Source: an uncultured Desulfobacterium sp. (lineage in GTDB: Bacteria; Desulfobacterota; Desulfobacteria; Desulfobacterales; Desulfobacteraceae). Taken from it: DNA of 6,149 bases. Under the pieces are notes generated by a model, which saw only the letters and a program-made list of their open reading frames with translations, did not search any database and was not told the origin of the DNA. The translations under genes and the position numbers were made by a program. The stretch is taken from NCBI GenBank assembly GCA_937124525.1, contig CAKZLA010000253.1, positions 1 to 6,149 on the forward strand, written 5' to 3'. The first letter of the stretch is position 1; each line of letters begins with the position of its first letter. This document shows positions 1-5,368 of the stretch, one piece after another.

Positions 1-1513
1 CCTGGGCCAGGGGCAGCCCCTTACCATAATTAATGGTCGTGGTTTGTCGACGCATATATCCCTTCCAGGCATCGGAACCGGATTCACGGCCCCCACCTGT
101 CTCTTTTTCACCGCCAAAGGCCCCGCCTATTTCCGCCCCGGAGGTGCCGATGTTGACATTGGCAATGCCGCAGTCAGAGCCGGCAGCAGAAAGAAAGGCT
201 TCTGATTCCTGAAGATTATCCGTGAAAATCGCCGAAGAGAGGCCTTGGTCAACATCATTGTTCAGGGCAATGGCCGCCTCCACATCCCCTTCATATTTAA
301 TGAGATAAAGAATGGGGACAAAGGTTTCTTCCTTGACGATTTCGTAATGATTTTCAGCTTCGGCAATCACCGGGGTGACATAGCAACCGGATTCATACCC
401 CTCCCCTTCCAACACTGTGCCGCCGGTGAGGATGGTTCCCCCCTCTTGTTTCAGGCGTTCCAGGGCCTTTTGGTAATCCCCCACAGCACCGGTGTCAATG
501 AGGGGCCCCATGTGGTTGGCTTCGTCCATGGGGGTGCCAATTTTCACTGAGCCATAGGCCTTGATGAGAAGGGTCTTGACCTGCTCATAAATGGATTCAT
601 GCACAATTATCCGGCGGGTGGTGGTGCAGCGCTGCCCCGCCGTGCCAACGGCTGAAAAGACGATACCCGGCACCGCCAGTTTCAGGTTTGCTTCCGGGGT
701 CAGAATAATGGCATTGTTACCCCCCAGTTCCAGAATAGATTTACCAAATCGTTTGGCAATGCACTCGGCCCCATGACGTCCCACCCGGGTGGAGCCCGTG
801 ATGGAGATCAGGGGAACTCTCTTGTCGTTGAGCATGCCCTCTCCCACATCTGATCCCCGGCCCACAATTACGTTAAAAAGACCTTCGGGAAGTTTGTTCT
901 CCTGGATCACCGGTTTTAAAATATTCTGAACGGCAATGGCAGTTAAAGGGGTCTTGGATGAGGGTTTCCAGACATTGGTATCCCCACAAACAGCCGCCAT
1001 CATGGCGTTCCAGGACCACACCGCCACGGGGAAATTAAAGGCAGAGATAATTCCCACAATACCCAGGGGTTGATAGTGATCATAGAGCCGATGGTCCGGT
1101 CGTTCCGAATGCATGGTAAATCCATAAAGCTGTCGGGACTGACCCACGGCAAAATCACAGATGTCAATCATCTCCTGGACCTCACCAAAGCCTTCCTGGA
1201 GTGATTTTCCCATCTCACAGGAGACCAGGGTCCCCAGATCTGTTTTGTATTCCCGCAGGGCATTACCGATCTGTCTTACCACCTCCCCCCGCTGGGGAGC
1301 TGGCACCTTGCGCCATTGGATAAAAGCCTTTCCCGCCTGATCAATGATATTGTCATAATCGGCCTGGGATGCCAGGTACACCGAAGCAATTTTTTTGCCA
1401 TCTGCCGGAGAGATAATGTCAAGGGTTCCCTGATCCTGGGTATTGTTCCAGTTAAGTCCCGTGGAAGCGCCCTGATTCATATCCTTTAAGCCCAGTTTTT
1501 TCATGAATGTCAT
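1..1513 (-). CDS. ALDH7-family aldehyde dehydrogenase (aminoadipate-semialdehyde / piperidine-6-carboxylate dehydrogenase type), 3' end cut by window edge
   Basis: NAD(P)+-dependent cytosolic dehydrogenase that oxidises an aldehyde to a carboxylate. The ALDH7 subfamily (bacterial AmaB, human ALDH7A1) acts on alpha-aminoadipate semialdehyde in lysine breakdown. The 504 visible residues read through the whole ALDH fold: FNFP with the oxyanion Asn at N160, cofactor-binding NVWKPSS with K183, general base E262 in LELGGNNAI, nucleophile C296 in GQRCTT, and E396 in EETFVP. The reading ends in [11 protein letters not shown]; family members stop about five residues later, so almost nothing is missing. 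Among several nearby ATGs, position 1513 is chosen because AAAGGA lies about 8 nt upstream; the ATG at 1518 is out of frame and hits a stop after two codons. The gene follows the Rrf2 regulator on the same strand and may be controlled by it. The subfamily call is firm. The exact substrate is inferred, since no other lysine-pathway gene is in view. Confidence 0.9.
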   Translation of the reverse strand, partial: MTFMKKLGLKDMNQGASTGLNWNNTQDQGTLDIISPADGKKIASVYLASQADYDNIIDQAGKAFIQWRKVPAPQRGEVVRQIGNALREYKTDLGTLVSCEMGKSLQEGFGEVQEMIDICDFAVGQSRQLYGFTMHSERPDHRLYDHYQPLGIVGIISAFNFPVAVWSWNAMMAAVCGDTNVWKPSSKTPLTAIAVQNILKPVIQENKLPEGLFNVIVGRGSDVGEGMLNDKRVPLISITGSTRVGRHGAECIAKRFGKSILELGGNNAIILTPEANLKLAVPGIVFSAVGTAGQRCTTTRRIIVHESIYEQVKTLLIKAYGSVKIGTPMDEANHMGPLIDTGAVGDYQKALERLKQEGGTILTGGTVLEGEGYESGCYVTPVIAEAENHYEIVKEETFVPILYLIKYEGDVEAAIALNNDVDQGLSSAIFTDNLQESEAFLSAAGSDCGIANVNIGTSGAEIGGAFGGEKETGGGRESGSDAWKGYMRRQTTTINYGKGLPLAQ

Positions 1514-1637
1514 GTCATTTTTCCTTTTGGTATTCCCCGATCAGGTGGCACAGCGATCTCCTTTTCCATGCAATGTCAGATCTCTTGATGATCATTTTTT
1601 TATTGACAGACATCCCAGAAGAATCCGTCTAAAAAAA

Positions 1638-1657
1638 CTTGAACATCAAATATCAAG
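1638..1657. promoter_or_regulatory. Candidate operator: inverted repeat CTTGA-N10-TCAAG between the Rrf2 and ALDH genes
   Basis: A perfect 5-bp inverted repeat with a 10-bp AT-rich spacer sits about 125 bp upstream of the dehydrogenase start, in the 168-bp gap after the Rrf2 gene. Rrf2 dimers bind partly palindromic AT-rich sites of this overall size, so this is a possible site for autonomous control of the dehydrogenase. No convincing -35/-10 pair was found beside it, and a repeat this short can occur by chance. Confidence 0.2.
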
Positions 1658-1681
1658 GACAAGGGCAGGCAAAGGGGCAAA

Positions 1682-2134
1682 TCACACTGCGGTTCTGGAT
1701 CGGCTCTCCTTTTTTCTGGTTTCGATTTCTTCCAAAATGTGAGAAAGCTTTATCTTCTTCATCTTATTTTCAATTTCGACCTGGATATCACTGAACAGAT
1801 CCAAAAAATAATGATTGGTCAAGGTGGTCTCTTCCCTGTCATTGAGGGGATCTGCCGTCACATCAAGGTGGAATGCCTTCCGGTCCTCCAGGGCGCAGTA
1901 AATCTGCTGGAGATCAATGTCACAAGGATCTTTTCGAAACAAAAATCCCCCCGAAGGCCCCTGGATGGTTTTTAAAATACCATCCTTGGCAAGGGCGGAC
2001 AAAAGCATTCTCACCTTGGAGGCATTAATACCGGTATTACGTGAAATGGCCGCACTGGTCTGGGGTTCCGGCATGGACCGGGCCAAAAAACATAGCGCTT
2101 TCACTGAATTTGATAATTTTGTTGAAGCGGACAT
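1682..2134 (-). CDS. Rrf2-family transcriptional regulator lacking the Fe-S cysteine cluster
   Basis: A 150-residue DNA-binding regulator of the Rrf2 superfamily (IscR, NsrR, CymR, RsrR relatives). The winged helix-turn-helix covers roughly residues 5-70: recognition helix in NTGINASKVRMLLSALAKDG, and wing in GPSGGFLFRKDP. A dimerisation helix follows, and the C-terminus is rich in charged residues. Cysteines occur only at C15, C71 and C80. The three-cysteine loop that IscR and NsrR use after about residue 90 is absent, so it probably does not bind a cluster like those proteins; it is closer to CymR/YwnA-type members. The start at 2134 is supported by GAGGAG at 2140-2145, 5 nt upstream. It is read toward the ALDH gene, so cotranscription or local control is plausible. 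The effector is unknown. Confidence 0.88.
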   Translation of the reverse strand: MSASTKLSNSVKALCFLARSMPEPQTSAAISRNTGINASKVRMLLSALAKDGILKTIQGPSGGFLFRKDPCDIDLQQIYCALEDRKAFHLDVTADPLNDREETTLTNHYFLDLFSDIQVEIENKMKKIKLSHILEEIETRKKESRSRTAV

Positions 2135-2151
2135 AAAGTCTCCTCGTTAAT

Positions 2152-2218
2152 GTTACAGTAACTGACACATACATAAGATAAAAAGTAATTACAAGTAAAT
2201 TATTGTTTATAACTGACA
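2152..2218. promoter_or_regulatory. Putative promoter/operator region of the Rrf2 gene
   Basis: Directly upstream of the Rrf2 ribosome binding site lies the palindrome GTTAC-A-GTAAC (2152-2162), then GTAATTAC (2185-2192). The 9-mer TAACTGACA occurs twice (2159-2167 and 2210-2218), 51 bp apart and overlapping the first palindrome. On the minus strand a weak TTTACT-N18-TATGTA promoter could lie between the two copies. Placement between promoter and start would suit autorepression by the Rrf2 protein. The promoter match is poor, so only the repeats themselves are directly seen. Confidence 0.35.
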
Positions 2219-2448
2219 ATTATAGCCAAATCAACTCAAATAATTATTCAAATAACCATTACAAACTAAAGCAAACAACAAATCCGACTTAACATCTTTT
2301 GCCAGCTCATGGACAATCTGGATCAGACCTGTGTTATTCAAAGCTGACTCTTTTATCAGACCCATTACTTTTCACAGGCGATTCCCACACCCAGACATAC
2401 CCCACTATTGTGGTGGATTTAAGCCAAAATTTAACAGACCATTTGACA

Positions 2449-2506
2449 GTCAACTACCCCTCCTGAATCAGAAATTCAGAAGGGGATTTCTTGTAGAAAA
2501 GTTGAC
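2449..2506. repeat. Nested inverted repeat (two-tier palindrome)
   Basis: The inner hairpin pairs CCCCTCCTGAAT (2457-2468) with ATTCAGAAGGGG (2474-2485), 11 of 12 pairs with a 5-nt loop. An outer 7-bp pair GTCAACT (2449-2455) / AGTTGAC (2500-2506) brackets it. The left edge also contains the palindrome TTGAC-A-GTCAA (2443-2453). There is no convincing U-run after the hairpin on either strand, so it is a weak terminator. IS200/IS605-type elements carry subterminal hairpins of this sort, so a relic end is possible, but no transposase remains. Confidence 0.55.
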
Positions 2507-2697
2507 ATTGAGCAGGCAAGCATGATATTTGAACCCATCTTTTTTAAAATTTAAAATTTTAGGAGTTTTTTTGTTTATCAGATCATTAGAAATTGTGTTA
2601 ATCCAGGCCGCCTGAAAGAGAATATTTTTCGGCTTTGGATGTCTGGTTGGGGTTTGCCCCATGCAAACCGATACTCAATTTACAACATCCCCCCTGA

Positions 2698-2741
2698 TCA
2701 TGTCCTGATCTTATTGGACATGAACCTGTCTTAAATACCAT
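2698..2741 (+). promoter_or_regulatory. Inverted repeat TCATGTCC-N10-GGACATGA overlapping a possible rsgA promoter
   Basis: A perfect 8-bp inverted repeat (2698-2705 and 2716-2723) has a 10-bp spacer, so its half-site centres lie about 18 bp apart. Its right arm overlaps a plausible -35 (TTGGAC, 2714-2719), followed after 16 bp by TACCAT (2736-2741). That geometry is what a repressor operator on the rsgA promoter would look like. The repeat is directly visible. The promoter is a weak consensus match and the regulator is unknown. Confidence 0.35.
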
Positions 2742-2851
2742 AGCTGTTCTCTTTTTAACCGGCCTGGACTATATCCCCATATTTCATTGTATTGAGGGAC
2801 TGCCAACGCACGGTAGCCAAACACAGGATTTAAGAAACAGGTGAGACAAAA

Positions 2852-3973
2852 ATGATCGATAATATACAAAATAAAAACACGAATACAGATTCAACAACCC
2901 TTTCTTTACGCCATTTGGGCTGGGATCTCAATTTTCAAAACATTTTAGACACAGATGAAGATGCCGCCCTTTTCCCTGCCAGGGTGATTGGCGTCCAAAA
3001 AAATAATTTCTTTGTGAATAACGGCAGCAAGGAAATCAGGGTGTCCGTATCCGGCCGACTCAATCATCACAAAACAGAAATTTACCCTGCCATCGGAGAC
3101 TGGGTGCTTGTCAAGCAAACCGTTATTGTCAAAGTTCTTCCACGGAAAAATGCCCTGTCCAGAGGAGCTTCAGGTACCCTGAAAAAACAGGAAACAATTC
3201 CGAAAAAAGAACAGGTGATTGCAGCCAACCTTGATTGGGTATTTATAGTATGCGGACTGGACCGGGATTTTAATATCCGACGCATAGAACGTTATTTGAC
3301 CTTGATCTACAACTGCGGCTTAAATCCGGTGCTTGTCCTGACCAAAGCGGATCTGCACAAATCGCCTTCAACTTTTGTTGCAGATGTGGAATCCATCGCA
3401 TTCCATGTTCCCATCCATATGATTTCGTTAAAGGACGACGACTGCCTCACCCCATTGGCGAATTATCTTTCAAAGAACCAGACCATAGCTCTGATCGGAT
3501 CATCAGGGGCGGGAAAATCCACCCTGGTGAACCGGCTTTCCTTTGAAGATATCCAGGCCACAGGTGCGGTCAGCCACCGTTTGGGAAAAGGGATGCATGT
3601 TACAACATCCCGCAGCCTGATCATGATGCCAAAAGGCGGGATGATCATCGATAATCCGGGTATCCGGGAAATCGCGTTGTGGGATGATCAAACAGGGATT
3701 GATACCACATTTCCGGAAATCGAAGCCCTGGGAAAAGCATGCCGTTTTTCTGACTGTAGCCATACCCATGAACCCGGATGTCGGGTAATCAAGGCGGTGG
3801 CATCAGGACAGATCCAGTCAGACCGCTTGAACAGTTATCATAAATTAAAACGAGAGCTGGATTACCTGTCACAAAAGCAAGTTAAAAGTGCAGACCGTAT
3901 TGAAAAAGAACGCTGGCAGGAGGTGGCATTGAAAGTGAAGGCCATGAAAAAGCAAGGCCGACAAACACGTTAA
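2852..3973 (+). CDS. rsgA: Ribosome small subunit-dependent GTPase A (RsgA/YjeQ/YloQ)
   Basis: A 373-residue circularly permuted GTPase that checks late 30S subunit maturation; the ribosome stimulates its GTP hydrolysis. Order of parts: an N-terminal extension (1-35), an OB-fold (about 40-95, with AIGDWVLV), then the permuted G domain: TKAD (G4, 164-167), P-loop GSSGAGKST with K222, HVTT (G2 region, 249-252) and DNPG (G3, 267-270). Last comes the C-terminal zinc site C297-x4-C302-x-H304-x5-C310 and a basic tail. All catalytic and metal-binding features are present. G3 reads DNPG where most members have DTPG. The start has AGGTGAG about 6 nt upstream. The LGWDLNFQ-type extension matches a longer RsgA subgroup, which some bacteria carry as a second copy. 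It appears monocistronic. Confidence 0.95.
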   Translation: MIDNIQNKNTNTDSTTLSLRHLGWDLNFQNILDTDEDAALFPARVIGVQKNNFFVNNGSKEIRVSVSGRLNHHKTEIYPAIGDWVLVKQTVIVKVLPRKNALSRGASGTLKKQETIPKKEQVIAANLDWVFIVCGLDRDFNIRRIERYLTLIYNCGLNPVLVLTKADLHKSPSTFVADVESIAFHVPIHMISLKDDDCLTPLANYLSKNQTIALIGSSGAGKSTLVNRLSFEDIQATGAVSHRLGKGMHVTTSRSLIMMPKGGMIIDNPGIREIALWDDQTGIDTTFPEIEALGKACRFSDCSHTHEPGCRVIKAVASGQIQSDRLNSYHKLKRELDYLSQKQVKSADRIEKERWQEVALKVKAMKKQGRQTR

Positions 3974-4005
3974 CCCCATTTTATAAATTAACTCCCCGGC
4001 GCTTA

Positions 4006-4016
4006 CCCGTTTTTGA
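4006..4016. repeat. Target-site duplication, left copy (CCCGTTTTTGA)
   Basis: This 11-bp word recurs exactly at 4165-4175 in direct orientation and abuts the outer end of the inverted repeats of the element between. The C at 4165 can belong to either the element or the duplication, so the true length is 10 or 11 bp. Confidence 0.75.
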
Positions 4017-4165
4017 GCCTGGTTCAAAAGAGCATATGCCAGAGTAACACTTTTCTCTGGTTTTTCAACCACGTCGCCAAGGTTAACTTATTGATATTTA
4101 TCAATGAAACCTCATATAATCTGATAGAATAATATCAGAAAGTGTTACCCTGATTTGAACCAGGC
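4017..4165. mobile_element. MITE-like non-autonomous insertion (~149 bp) with split terminal inverted repeats
   Basis: The ends are perfect 12-bp inverted repeats, GCCTGGTTCAAA (4017-4028) and TTTGAACCAGGC (4154-4165). A second perfect inverted pair, GTAACACTTT (4044-4053) / AAAGTGTTAC (4139-4148), lies further in; the left side carries 10 extra bases between the two blocks, including the palindrome GCATATGC. The interior can fold into CCAGAG/CTCTGG (4039-4060), GGTT/AACC (4059-4070), TTGATA/TATCAA (4091-4104) and CTGATA/TATCAG (4121-4138). It contains no coding frame. Exact 10-11 bp direct repeats flank it, as expected of a transposition product moved in trans by a transposase elsewhere. I cannot name the parent IS family; duplications of this length occur in some IS4-type groups. 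Confidence 0.75.
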
Positions 4166-4175
4166 CCGTTTTTGA
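4165..4175. repeat. Target-site duplication, right copy (CCCGTTTTTGA)
   Basis: Exact direct copy of 4006-4016, directly against the right end of the MITE-like element. Both copies with no mismatch suggest a fairly recent insertion. Confidence 0.75.
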
Positions 4176-4336
4176 CACTTACAAAAATAGCTGCGCCGGG
4201 GCGCCCAAACAGTTTGATCCAGAAAAAAATAACTCCGTAACAACTTAATAACATCCTGAAATGTGCCTGGGTGTCACTCATTTTCAGAAACAATGCCTTC
4301 CACAGGGTCCAGCAGAAAGCAACGAGAAGTGAAAAA

Positions 4337-4762
4337 CTAACAAAAACAATGCTCCCGGCGGTTCATGATCTCCTTCTGGTGATCCTCATCCAGATCAACA
4401 AAATAATCGCTGTACCCTGCCACCCGCACCAGAAGATTACAATATTCATCGGGACATGCCTGGGCCTTTTTTAAGGTATCGGTGTCCACCACATTGAACT
4501 GGATGTGATGGCCGTTGAATTTAAAATAGGTGAGAATCAGGGCCGCCAATTTATCCAGATCCTCCTCGGTTTTAAGCACATCGGGCAAAGATGGTTTTGT
4601 TCTCACACAAATATTTAAAATTCATGGCCCGCGGAGCACAGGGGTTGAATATCGGCCCTGGTTTTCCTTATAAAAACGGGTTTCCAGGACTGCCCGCTCC
4701 ATGGAAATCGTGGGTACGGCCTCAAAGCTCTCTTTTCTTAATTTTGCTATTCTTTTATTCAT
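4337..4762 (-). pseudogene. Glycyl radical enzyme (pyruvate formate-lyase-like) remnant: N-terminus joined to C-terminal glycyl radical domain
   Basis: The family cleaves or dehydrates small substrates anaerobically, using a glycyl radical installed by a radical-SAM activase. From ATG 4762 (GAGGAG 6 nt upstream) the frame reads MNKRIAKLRKESFEAVPTIS and on to VLRGP, a typical N-terminus, then stops at TGA 4622-4624. The continuing family sequence MNFKYLCENKTI sits in another frame from 4625, so a small indel lies near 4625-4635. Right after KTI the original frame resumes at the far C-terminus: SLPDVLKTEEDLDKLAAL, HHIQFNVVD, and the radical loop RVAGYSDYF, ending NRREHCFC. Family members have about 800 residues, so roughly 650-700 codons including the active-site Cys region are gone. 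No activase gene is near. The substrate class cannot be told. A lone GTG-started C-terminal product of 89 residues is possible but lacks a ribosome binding site. Confidence 0.88.
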
Positions 4763-4827
4763 TATATTCTCCTCAAGAGTCATAGGTTCTCATAACCCAT
4801 TGAAATCATTAAGGCCTACGAAATCAA

Positions 4828-4856
4828 ACTTTAAGGCACAGGCTCTATAATTTCAA
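4828..4856 (-). promoter_or_regulatory. Possible surviving sigma-70-type promoter of the glycyl radical enzyme remnant
   Basis: On the minus strand TTGAAA (4856-4851) is followed after exactly 17 bp by TAAAGT (4833-4828), leaving about a 60-nt leader before the ribosome binding site and ATG at 4762. The spacing is ideal and the hexamers fair. If active, the decayed gene would still be transcribed. Confidence 0.35.
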
Positions 4857-4887
4857 GGGGTTAGCAAATATTCATACACAACATGCA

Positions 4888-4939
4888 GAGAACTTAGGAC
4901 TGACGAGTTCTCCCCCTGTTTCATAATGGTATATATACC
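4888..4939. repeat. Two perfect palindromic elements
   Basis: GAGAACT-N11-AGTTCTC (4888-4912) is a perfect 7-bp inverted repeat. Sixteen bases on is the uninterrupted 12-bp palindrome GGTATATATACC (4928-4939). They lie just left of the tandem hairpin repeats and may be part of the same dispersed element. Binding-site or terminator function cannot be told from sequence. Confidence 0.5.
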
Positions 4940-4986
4940 GCCTCCAAGACTTTGCTGGCGACACTCTGGTGCTGCATTTTCTTATA

Positions 4987-5160
4987 ACTGCCACGGGCAG
5001 ACCGTATTGGGGATTTGGCCTGCCCACAACGAAGCATGAAAAAATGTTAGACGCACCTATTCTTTCATATAAAACTGCCACGGGCAGAACGTATTGGGGA
5101 TCTGGCCTGCCCAGAACGAAACATAAAAGAATATTAGACATATCTACTCTTCCATATAAA
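4987..5160. repeat. Two tandem 87-bp repeats with conserved hairpin core
   Basis: Copy 1 is 4987-5073 and copy 2 is 5074-5160. They match at 75 of 87 positions with no gaps, and 10 of the 12 differences are transitions. Both begin ACTGCCACGGGCAG and end CATATAAA. In each, GGGCAG (4995-5000; 5082-5087) can pair with CTGCCC (5020-5025; 5107-5112) around a loop containing TATTGGGGAT, or with the CTGCC just upstream of it, so two mutually exclusive hairpins are possible. The pairing bases are unchanged between copies while the other half of the unit drifts. This looks like a structured dispersed repeat, not a gene. Confidence 0.8.
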
Positions 5161-5173
5161 AAGAATTCCCAGG

Positions 5174-5203
5174 TTGACGCAATGCTACGCTTACTGATAC
5201 ATT
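5174..5203 (+). promoter_or_regulatory. Candidate sigma-70 promoter for the regulator leader
   Basis: TTGACG (5174-5179), 18 bp, then TACATT (5198-5203) preceded by TG one base upstream (extended -10). Transcription would start near 5210, about 160 nt before the response regulator and about 75 nt before an intrinsic terminator. The upstream half-site is near consensus and the -10 is fair. Confidence 0.45.
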
Positions 5204-5209
5204 ATCTTT

Positions 5210-5307
5210 TTTCGAACTTGGTGGCAGACGTCATTAATTGGGTGGCTGAAGCCTGTCATCAATCCCTCATTTTTATTCAATGGGGAATTGGTTTCCCCTG
5301 TTTTTTT
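5210..5307 (+). ncRNA. Candidate ~98-nt terminated leader RNA or sRNA
   Basis: The span between the candidate promoter and the intrinsic terminator would give a discrete transcript of about 98 nt ending in a U7 tract. It can form a small GGCT/AGCC hairpin before the terminator stem. It could be a stand-alone small RNA or an attenuated 5' leader of the downstream regulator gene. It matches no RNA family I recognise, and the start site is inferred only. Confidence 0.35.
5282..5307 (+). terminator. Intrinsic (Rho-independent) terminator upstream of the response regulator
   Basis: Stem GGGGAA (5282-5287) pairs perfectly with TTCCCC (5293-5298) around the loop TTGGT, and TTTTTTT follows at 5301-5307 after TG. 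This is a classical plus-strand terminator. The minus strand has no U-run after the stem. It lies 61 bp before the regulator's ATG, so it ends or conditions transcription entering that gene. Confidence 0.72.
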
Positions 5308-5328
5308 GACCTAATGGATAAACTGGTG

Positions 5329-5350
5329 GTGGAACTTGATAAGTTCCCAC
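5329..5350 (+). repeat. Hairpin between terminator and regulator start
   Basis: GTGGAACTT (5329-5337) can pair with AAGTTCCCAC (5341-5350) around a GAT loop, with one bulged C. The stem is stable and lies 18 nt before the regulator's ATG. It covers the place where a ribosome binding site would be sought, and no good Shine-Dalgarno is visible. It may modulate translation or take part in alternative folding with the terminator. Confidence 0.45.
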
Positions 5351-5368
5351 TGCTGGTTAATAAAGTAA

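Larger units (their letters stand above)
2135..2851. other. 717-bp divergent intergenic region with hairpins but no gene
   Basis: AT-rich spacer between the leftward Rrf2 gene and rightward rsgA. Short open frames on both strands lack ribosome binding sites and resemble no family I know, so none is called. Apart from the Rrf2 control region it holds a nested inverted repeat (2449-2506), a 7-bp hairpin GGTTTGC-N5-GCAAACC (2651-2669), a perfect 8-bp inverted repeat (2698-2723) and the rsgA leader. Hairpins in the middle of a divergent promoter region serve neither flanking gene as terminators. They suggest a decayed mobile element or a small RNA. Confidence 0.6.
3994..4201. repeat. GC-rich palindrome downstream of rsgA, interrupted by the MITE-like element
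   Basis: Perfect 9-bp arms CCCCGGCGC (3994-4002) and GCGCCGGGG (4193-4201) face each other about 190 bp apart. Removing the inserted element plus one copy of its flanking repeat brings them to roughly 30 bp apart. In that reconstructed loop a second pair TTTTTG/CAAAAA also forms. The ancestral structure was therefore probably a single strong stem-loop just past the rsgA stop at 3973, possibly a terminator or structured 3' end. No clear U-run follows either arm, so terminator function is uncertain. Confidence 0.6.
4763..5173. other. Repeat-rich spacer without a supported gene
   Basis: Open frames exist on both strands across this stretch (plus strand 4969-5376; minus strand 5141-4872), but they cross the same 87-bp repeats, lack good ribosome binding sites and match no family I know. 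The repeat differences are not concentrated at third codon positions in either frame. The stretch is better read as non-coding: the remnant's promoter, two palindromes and the tandem hairpin repeats. Confidence 0.6.

Noticed and set aside
245..776. Plus-strand open frames opposite the dehydrogenase
   Set aside because: Antisense shadows of a clearly conserved coding sequence.
1510..1569. 19-residue minus-strand frame overlapping the dehydrogenase start (possible leader peptide)
   Set aside because: No Shine-Dalgarno before the ATG at 1569 and no biased composition; probably chance.
2331..2662. Short frames on both strands in the divergent intergenic region
   Set aside because: No start signals, no family similarity, and overlap with the palindromic sequence.
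4137..4281. Minus-strand 48-codon frame ending inside the MITE-like element
   Set aside because: No ribosome binding site; the frame is produced by joining flank and element and would have ended at a TAA before insertion.
4622..4624. In-frame TGA of the glycyl radical remnant as a selenocysteine codon
   Set aside because: The sequence following TGA matches the family only in another frame (MNFKYLCENKTI), so a frameshift explains it; there is no independent sign of a SECIS hairpin.
4872..5141. Minus-strand open frame of 89 codons across the same repeats
   Set aside because: Same repeat-driven openness; no ribosome binding site seen and no recognisable domain.
4987..5160. CRISPR array
   Set aside because: Only two units, directly adjacent without unique spacers, and no cas genes.
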